From contig DATDUW010000003.1 in assembly GCA_035290185.1 (NCBI GenBank), forward strand, positions 1 to 18,142: a stretch of 18,142 nt of DNA, written 5' to 3'. A program made the position numbers and the translations under genes. The notes under the pieces are model-generated. The model saw only the letters and a program-made list of their open reading frames with translations. It had not been told where the DNA came from and searched no databases. Shown here in pieces: positions 13,949 through 18,142 of the stretch. Source of the DNA: DATDUW01 sp035290185 (GTDB lineage: Bacteria; Patescibacteriota; Patescibacteriia; UBA9934; GWF2-40-263). Positions within the stretch are counted from its first letter, which is position 1, and every line of letters begins with the position of its first letter.

Positions 13949-15435
13949 AGAAAGAAGATCACAGCAAACCCAGCGGCAGCTAGGGCAGAAACATGCGCCG
14001 CTGGAACGCCCATGGCAGCAAAGGGGATGGATCCAAACCAACGCACGAGATGGAGGACGAGCTGACTTACGCTCCAAGCGGGCAGGGCCGTCCAAACCCC
14101 CACGATCGGAAAGAGAATACCCATCGCAAGGGCAAACCCCGAAAGCAACATGAGAAGCGGAATCCATGGGAGGATGACAAGGTTTGCCAGCGGTGCTACC
14201 ACGGAGAGCGATCCGAAATGCCAGAGCAGAACCGGCGTCGTAAACAGGGTCGCGGCCAAGGAAGTAGCAAAGGATTCCCGTATGCCCGCGGTCTCAGGCA
14301 AAAATTTCATAAGCGAGCCAAACAGACTTCCGGCAAGCACAAGGCCAGACGTGGCGGCAAACGACAGCTGGAATCCGACATCGTGAAATAAAAGCTGTGG
14401 ATTGGCTGCGAGCATGAGCACGGCACTCAGTATCAACACATTTCGAATGGAAGGTGCACGGCGGATCCAAAGACCCAACATAGCAACGAGCGCCATCATT
14501 CCGGCACGAACGACTGCTGGTGTGGCACCGGCCAGCAGGACATAGAGAAAAACAGCACTTCCGGAAAGGAGAATGGCCCTTCGGCGTCCTAAAGGACTAC
14601 GCAAGAGTCGCAAAAGCAAAACCTGCGAAAAAATGGCAACGTTGTAGCCGGAAGCGGCCATGACATGAGAAAGACCAGCCTGGGAAAAATCATCCTTGAG
14701 CGTCAGAGGAAGACTGCTGCTGCCTCCAAAAATAAGGCCGGCAGCAAAGGCCGCGTGGGGTTCTGGTAAGACGAGGGCTAAACGATCCAACAAAAATGTT
14801 TTAAATCCAAAAAGAGTCCGACGCGCACTCCACCTGTCAAAGGAATGAATGTCCAAACGTCGGACCGAATAACAAATCGCATAAATGCCGCGGCTCTCAA
14901 GCAGCTGGTCGTAGCGAAAACCCTCGATCGATTCCGGTACGCGCGGCCGACACTGGAACGTGAGACGATCCCCAAACCGGACGACTGGAACAGGAGGAAG
15001 ACGGACAAGAAGGTTTCCAGCCAGGGACCGCTCACCGGAATGGAGGTTTGTGACCACGACTTCTTGCGACAGCTTTCTCAAAATGACTTCTTCGCCAACG
15101 GACCCAGAAAAAGCCGCTTCTTCCTCTGCCAGACCGCGAGCGGTCCAAGAATTTGGAAACGGAAGGGCGATCTGACATCTCCAAAATCCCATGCCAAAAA
15201 GGAGAAGAAAAAGAGCACAGAAGCGGACAGACGGACGTCTCCCCCCTATGGCAAGAAAAAAGAATATGGCAAGCGGGATGCCTATGCTCAAAGGGTCAAA
15301 GGTTTTAGTAAAAAAAGAACCAACGACTATCCCCACAAGGAAAGCTGAACAAAAAAAGAAAAACAGCCAAGACGGCGACCGAATGGCCCTTTTCCACCAG
15401 CTTGCGGCGCCATCAACCGCGCGCACCAACACCAT
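13906..15435 (-). CDS. comEC: ComEC/Rec2 DNA-uptake channel domain
   Basis: 509 residues from the ATG at 15435, which overlaps the end of the dehydrogenase gene by 23 nt and has no SD. N-terminal hydrophobic helices (WLFFFFCSAFLVGIVVGSFF) precede an OB-like domain, then the competence signature GLSHVMAASGYNVAIFSQ followed by about eight membrane helices. ComEC forms the inner-membrane pore for single-stranded DNA in natural transformation. The usual C-terminal MBL domain is absent and is encoded by the next, overlapping ORF. A longer in-frame reading to 15669 lies inside the dehydrogenase gene and is unlikely. Confidence 0.9.
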   Translation of the reverse strand: MVLVRAVDGAASWWKRAIRSPSWLFFFFCSAFLVGIVVGSFFTKTFDPLSIGIPLAIFFFLAIGGRRPSVRFCALFLLLFGMGFWRCQIALPFPNSWTARGLAEEEAAFSGSVGEEVILRKLSQEVVVTNLHSGERSLAGNLLVRLPPVPVVRFGDRLTFQCRPRVPESIEGFRYDQLLESRGIYAICYSVRRLDIHSFDRWSARRTLFGFKTFLLDRLALVLPEPHAAFAAGLIFGGSSSLPLTLKDDFSQAGLSHVMAASGYNVAIFSQVLLLRLLRSPLGRRRAILLSGSAVFLYVLLAGATPAVVRAGMMALVAMLGLWIRRAPSIRNVLILSAVLMLAANPQLLFHDVGFQLSFAATSGLVLAGSLFGSLMKFLPETAGIRESFATSLAATLFTTPVLLWHFGSLSVVAPLANLVILPWIPLLMLLSGFALAMGILFPIVGVWTALPAWSVSQLVLHLVRWFGSIPFAAMGVPAAHVSALAAAGFAVIFFLWLRKRSSLVRVAV

Positions 15436-16729
15436 AGTAGGCGAACCCGTGCGAGGACAGCGGCAGATGACAAAGATAGTTACGACCGTCGAAAATGACA
15501 GGGGAAAGCATGTTCTCCCGCACAGCCTCGAAAGAGACTTCGCGGAATTCCGGACAGTCTGTGAGAACAAAAAGTATTTCGGCTCCGGAAACGGCATCCA
15601 CGGCCGTTGGGGCAAAGGTAACACGGTCTGAAAAAAATGGACGAGCGTTTTCCATAGCCAATGGATCATAAACCGTCACCTCCGCTCCGCGCGCGTCCAT
15701 ACGCTGAATCAGATCAATGGCAATGGATTCGCGCACGTCGTCTGTCCCGCCCTTGAATGCCAGCCCCCACACGGCAACGGCTCTTCCCTTCCATCCGCCG
15801 AGAACCGTTTCGGCTTTTTTGAAAAAAAGATCGCGTTGGCGATTGTTAGCCTCGATGACGGCGCTAAGCACCTTGAACTCGTAACCGTTTGACCCGGCAA
15901 TTTGGTACAGAGCACTGACGTCTTTTGGAAAACAGGAGCCACCGTAGCCGACGCCGGCCTGGAGGAACGCCGGACCAATGCGCGGATCAAGTCCCAGGGC
16001 CTTTGCCACCACGCGCACGTCCGCCCCCACGCGTTCACACACGTTAGCGATTTCATTTATAAAGGCAATCTTGGTCGCTAAAAAAGCGTTCGCTGTGTAC
16101 TTGATGAGTTCCGAACTCTCAAGCGTAGTCCAAACCCGCGGACCGGGAATGCCCTCGTGCAGGTGTTCAAGCGTTGCGCGGGCAACCGGATCATCCGTTC
16201 CAAAAACCAACCGCGCCGGATGAAAAAAACCTTCGATGGCCTTCCCTTCGCTCAGAAATTCAGGGGCTGAAGCAATCTGAATCGTTTCCGCGGCGTCTGT
16301 GTGTTGCGACGCCTCCATGGCGGCACGTACGCGTTCAAGAACCTTCTGACAGGTACCAACGGGAACGGTGCTTTTTACAACCACCAAAGCTTCATGATCA
16401 AGGTAGGCGCCGATCTGATCCGCGGCCATAAAGAGAGACCTCAAATCCGCTTCTCCTGTTGGTGCAGCCGGGGTCCCCACAGCGAGAAGAATAACGTCCG
16501 TTTCTGCGAGAGCGTCTTTGAGCTCTGTTGTAAACCGGATCCGATCCTCCTGTTGACGGTCTTGTAAAAGCTGCGAAAGTCCAAACTCATAAAAAGGCGC
16601 TTCCCCGAGCTGAAGCTTCCCAATCCTGGCGGCATTCGTATCCACGCAGGTAACCCGATGTCCGATCGAGGCATAGCCCAACCCCGAAACCAGACCCACA
16701 TATCCGGTCCCGACAATGACAGTCTTCAT
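15413..16729 (-). CDS. ugd: UDP-glucose/GDP-mannose dehydrogenase family protein (likely UDP-glucose 6-dehydrogenase)
   Basis: 438 residues from the ATG at 16729, the usual family length. The NAD-binding loop VIVGTGYVGLVSG is at residues 4-16, followed by VVVKSTVPVGT, SSELIKYTANAFLATKIAFINE with Lys ~210, the catalytic Cys ~266 in GVGYGGSCFPKD, and the second Rossmann domain VAVWGLAFKGGTDDVRES. The enzyme oxidises the C6 of a nucleotide sugar to the uronic acid in two NAD-dependent steps, for surface polysaccharides; UDP-glucose is the likely substrate, not proven. A longer start at 16804 is rejected because homology begins at MKTVIVG. TTGTCG-17-TACGCT ends 9 nt before the ATG, so the mRNA may be leaderless. 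Confidence 0.92.
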   Translation of the reverse strand: MKTVIVGTGYVGLVSGLGYASIGHRVTCVDTNAARIGKLQLGEAPFYEFGLSQLLQDRQQEDRIRFTTELKDALAETDVILLAVGTPAAPTGEADLRSLFMAADQIGAYLDHEALVVVKSTVPVGTCQKVLERVRAAMEASQHTDAAETIQIASAPEFLSEGKAIEGFFHPARLVFGTDDPVARATLEHLHEGIPGPRVWTTLESSELIKYTANAFLATKIAFINEIANVCERVGADVRVVAKALGLDPRIGPAFLQAGVGYGGSCFPKDVSALYQIAGSNGYEFKVLSAVIEANNRQRDLFFKKAETVLGGWKGRAVAVWGLAFKGGTDDVRESIAIDLIQRMDARGAEVTVYDPLAMENARPFFSDRVTFAPTAVDAVSGAEILFVLTDCPEFREVSFEAVRENMLSPVIFDGRNYLCHLPLSSHGFAYYGVGARG

Positions 16730-16738
16730 ACGCCGAAA

Positions 16739-16767
16739 AGCGTAACGGAGATCGGACGAATCGACAA
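16739..16767 (-). promoter_or_regulatory. Possible leaderless promoter of ugd
   Basis: TTGTCG (16767-16762), a 17-nt spacer, TACGCT (16744-16739) on the minus strand, 9 nt before the ATG. The boxes are weak but the spacing matches the other units. Confidence 0.35.
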
Positions 16768-16865
16768 TAGCAAAAAGACTCTGTCTACAGCTGTTGACCT
16801 TCATGCATTAAATGCGTTTTGTCCATAGTATTTTTACCGACAAAACTGTTTATCGCCCTGAGTCT

Positions 16866-18002
16866 CTATTCTTCTTTATCGCATCCCATAAAAAAATTTT
16901 TTAATTCCTGACTTCTTAGCCGACTGATCTCTGTTCTCGATATTCCCACATCGATATCTAAACAGTTACAAATCGTTGCGACAACGATAGGAGGGGGATT
17001 CGACTCGAAAATTACCACCTCACGTTCACCTCCACTTAATTTTTGAATGGTAACTTCCATTCCAAGTCTTTTGAATACCTCGAGCGTCCACAATGGAATT
17101 TTTTTTTCAGAAAAACTATTTTTAAACCAAAATTTTCCACCAACAGCTTTTAAAATTCCAGAAACATGCTCGGGTAATTGACAACCCTCTGCCAATAAAT
17201 TGGTCATGGCCGTAGGCAAGCCTGACATCGAACCTATTCTTATTGACGGAAAGGAATCGGCCATCGGAATCTTGAATTCAAACAAATGATCAGACCACTC
17301 TCTATAGCAACCAAAAATTCCGCAATAGACTCCACTTCCCGTGTATTCAAACTCTGATGAAGAGATGTTCAGGATTCCTCCGTCTTTTTCGATCTTCGGT
17401 ACAGACGAAGCCCCCGTAGCATGTGTTGCATCAATGTTGATGGTGCTTAAATCTTCAGCTGTTTCTTTTGCCTCTCTAACCGTTTGAAATAAAATCTCAA
17501 TGCCGTTTTGATCACTTGGGCCATCAGAATCTATTTTCTTACTTATGATTTTGGCACGACGGATAAATTCACTAAAACGAAAAACTTTCACGGCAAGACG
17601 GGCATTATTTAACCGCTGGCCGTATTCCTCTTCAAGGCTTTCAATGTAAGACAAATCCGTTTCTTTTCCGGTGGCAAACAGTGCAATCAATAAAGATGCA
17701 TCATTGAACCCGTCATAATGAACAAGGAGTCTTTCTATTCCTTGGATTTGTTCGCTTGACCAAAATCTATACTGATTCTCCATGGATTTCAACACTTCGA
17801 TGCCACGAGAGTTCAGTGGGTGGGCTGCTTCGGATGAACCTGAGGGTTTCAACAACTCAAAAACAATTGAAGCGTTTCTTATAAAATGAGTGATAAGTCT
17901 GAAGGCAAAGCTTTTTCTGCTTTCTCCATATTCGTAAGCAATATCGCCGTTATCGAAAGATTGAAAAAAATCAGTGCGAAAGGCCTTGATTGTCTGTGGC
18001 AT
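16866..18002 (-). CDS. Unrecognised AT-rich accessory protein
   Basis: A 378-residue ORF with no family I recognise. No membrane helix or signal peptide; a charged helical region spans about 70-175 (SLEEEYGQRLNNARLAVKVF). The second half is mixed, with a Cys-containing patch (YCGIFGCYREW) and SGGEREVVIFESNPPPIVVA. Codon use is clearly more AT-rich than its neighbours (many AAA, TTT, ATT), suggesting recent transfer. Its ATG is only a few bases from the end of an IS element, and an in-frame TAG lies 12 nt above the ATG in the IS, so the true N-terminus may have been cut off. TATAGA at 18019-18014, inside the IS end, could supply a -10 box. There is no obvious terminator. Confidence 0.6.
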   Translation of the reverse strand: MPQTIKAFRTDFFQSFDNGDIAYEYGESRKSFAFRLITHFIRNASIVFELLKPSGSSEAAHPLNSRGIEVLKSMENQYRFWSSEQIQGIERLLVHYDGFNDASLLIALFATGKETDLSYIESLEEEYGQRLNNARLAVKVFRFSEFIRRAKIISKKIDSDGPSDQNGIEILFQTVREAKETAEDLSTINIDATHATGASSVPKIEKDGGILNISSSEFEYTGSGVYCGIFGCYREWSDHLFEFKIPMADSFPSIRIGSMSGLPTAMTNLLAEGCQLPEHVSGILKAVGGKFWFKNSFSEKKIPLWTLEVFKRLGMEVTIQKLSGGEREVVIFESNPPPIVVATICNCLDIDVGISRTEISRLRSQELKNFFMGCDKEE

Positions 18003-18142
18003 CTCAGAGCCTGTCTATAATCTTTTCAACAGTAAAACAAGGAAAGTCAGGGTGACCATCTGAAGGCTGGTGGAAAGTTTTCGTTCACAGTTTTTCCAGA
18101 GACGACGGGATTTCTCAAGCCAACCAAAAGAACGTTCCACCA
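18003..18142 (-). mobile_element. End of an IS5-like insertion sequence
   Basis: The IS end appears to lie near 18003-18007, where AGAGCCTGTCTATAATC reads inward like an IS5-family terminal inverted repeat. The transposase stop is at 18015. The other end is outside the window, so the inverted repeat and target duplication cannot be checked. Confidence 0.6.
18015..18142 (-). CDS. IS5-family transposase, C-terminal 42 codons (partial)
   Basis: The visible C-terminus reads VERSFGWLEKSRRLWKNCER followed by a hydrophobic LTFLVLLLKRL. This is the conserved end of IS5-like DDE transposases, where the catalytic Glu lies in the VER-x-F-x-W-L segment (here Glu in VERSFGW). The N-terminal part with the two Asp residues is outside the window. 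The stop is TAG at 18017-18015. Confidence 0.8.
   Translation of the reverse strand, partial: VERSFGWLEKSRRLWKNCERKLSTSLQMVTLTFLVLLLKRL

Noticed and set aside
13949..14167. 73-codon N-terminal extension of the MBL protein
   Set aside because: It is a Cys/Arg-rich shadow of the ComEC C-terminus; the signal-anchor follows ATG 13948 directly.
15436..15669. 78-codon N-terminal extension of ComEC
   Set aside because: It lies within the ugd coding region in another frame and adds no ComEC-like sequence.
16817..16845. TTTTGTC/GACAAAA inverted repeat between ugd and the orphan gene
   Set aside because: Only 7 bp, AT-rich, with a 15-nt loop and no T-tract; not good enough to call a terminator.

Overview
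The window reads like a chromosomal segment of a Patescibacteria (Candidate Phyla Radiation) bacterium of moderate GC. The case rests on a large DUF4012 protein next to mreB and a GT4 glycosyltransferase, a TrmB-type regulator, a long-form NDK, a ComEC split into channel and metallo-hydrolase ORFs, and most housekeeping genes lacking a Shine-Dalgarno (SD) sequence. UGA is used as a stop, so the genetic code is standard. Lineage is inferred from gene content only. Almost everything is on the minus strand, so transcription runs right to left.

Right edge: the C-terminus of an IS5-like transposase (18015-18142) abuts an AT-rich orphan gene (16866-18002). Then comes an overlapping block: UDP-glucose/nucleotide-sugar dehydrogenase, ComEC channel domain and MBL-fold hydrolase (16729-13025), followed by ndk (12910-12308) with its own promoter.

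Middle (12.25-5.7 kb): an accessory island. It holds a protein with weak RelA/SpoT-like motifs (11981-10857), two different ATP-grasp ligases (10581-9391 and 9038-7686), a class I glutamine amidotransferase (7553-6777), tRNA-Pro(GGG) with encoded CCA, and a forward 76-codon small gene (5995-6225). Four of these genes (the RelA-like one, both ligases and the small gene) share one upstream layout: a TTGACA-17-TAnnnT promoter, an ATG only 9-12 nt past the -10 box, a short ORF of 27-40 codons, a hairpin terminator, and then the main gene with a strong SD. In each short ORF a GC-rich stretch can pair with the 5' arm of the terminator, which is the logic of a transcription attenuator. Two of the short ORFs are both exactly 27 codons and share a K-x-G-G-F-x-M C-terminal motif written with different synonymous codons. 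This family of leader peptides, or alternatively precursor peptides, is the most novel thing in the window.

Left part: DUF4012 protein, MreB, GT4 glycosyltransferase and TrmB regulator (5574-479) form a tight cell-shape/cell-surface operon. The 5' part of the DNA polymerase III delta-prime gene (holB-like) follows and runs off the left edge behind a probable leaderless extended -10 promoter. A cluster of inverted repeats lies directly against the 3' end of the tRNA.
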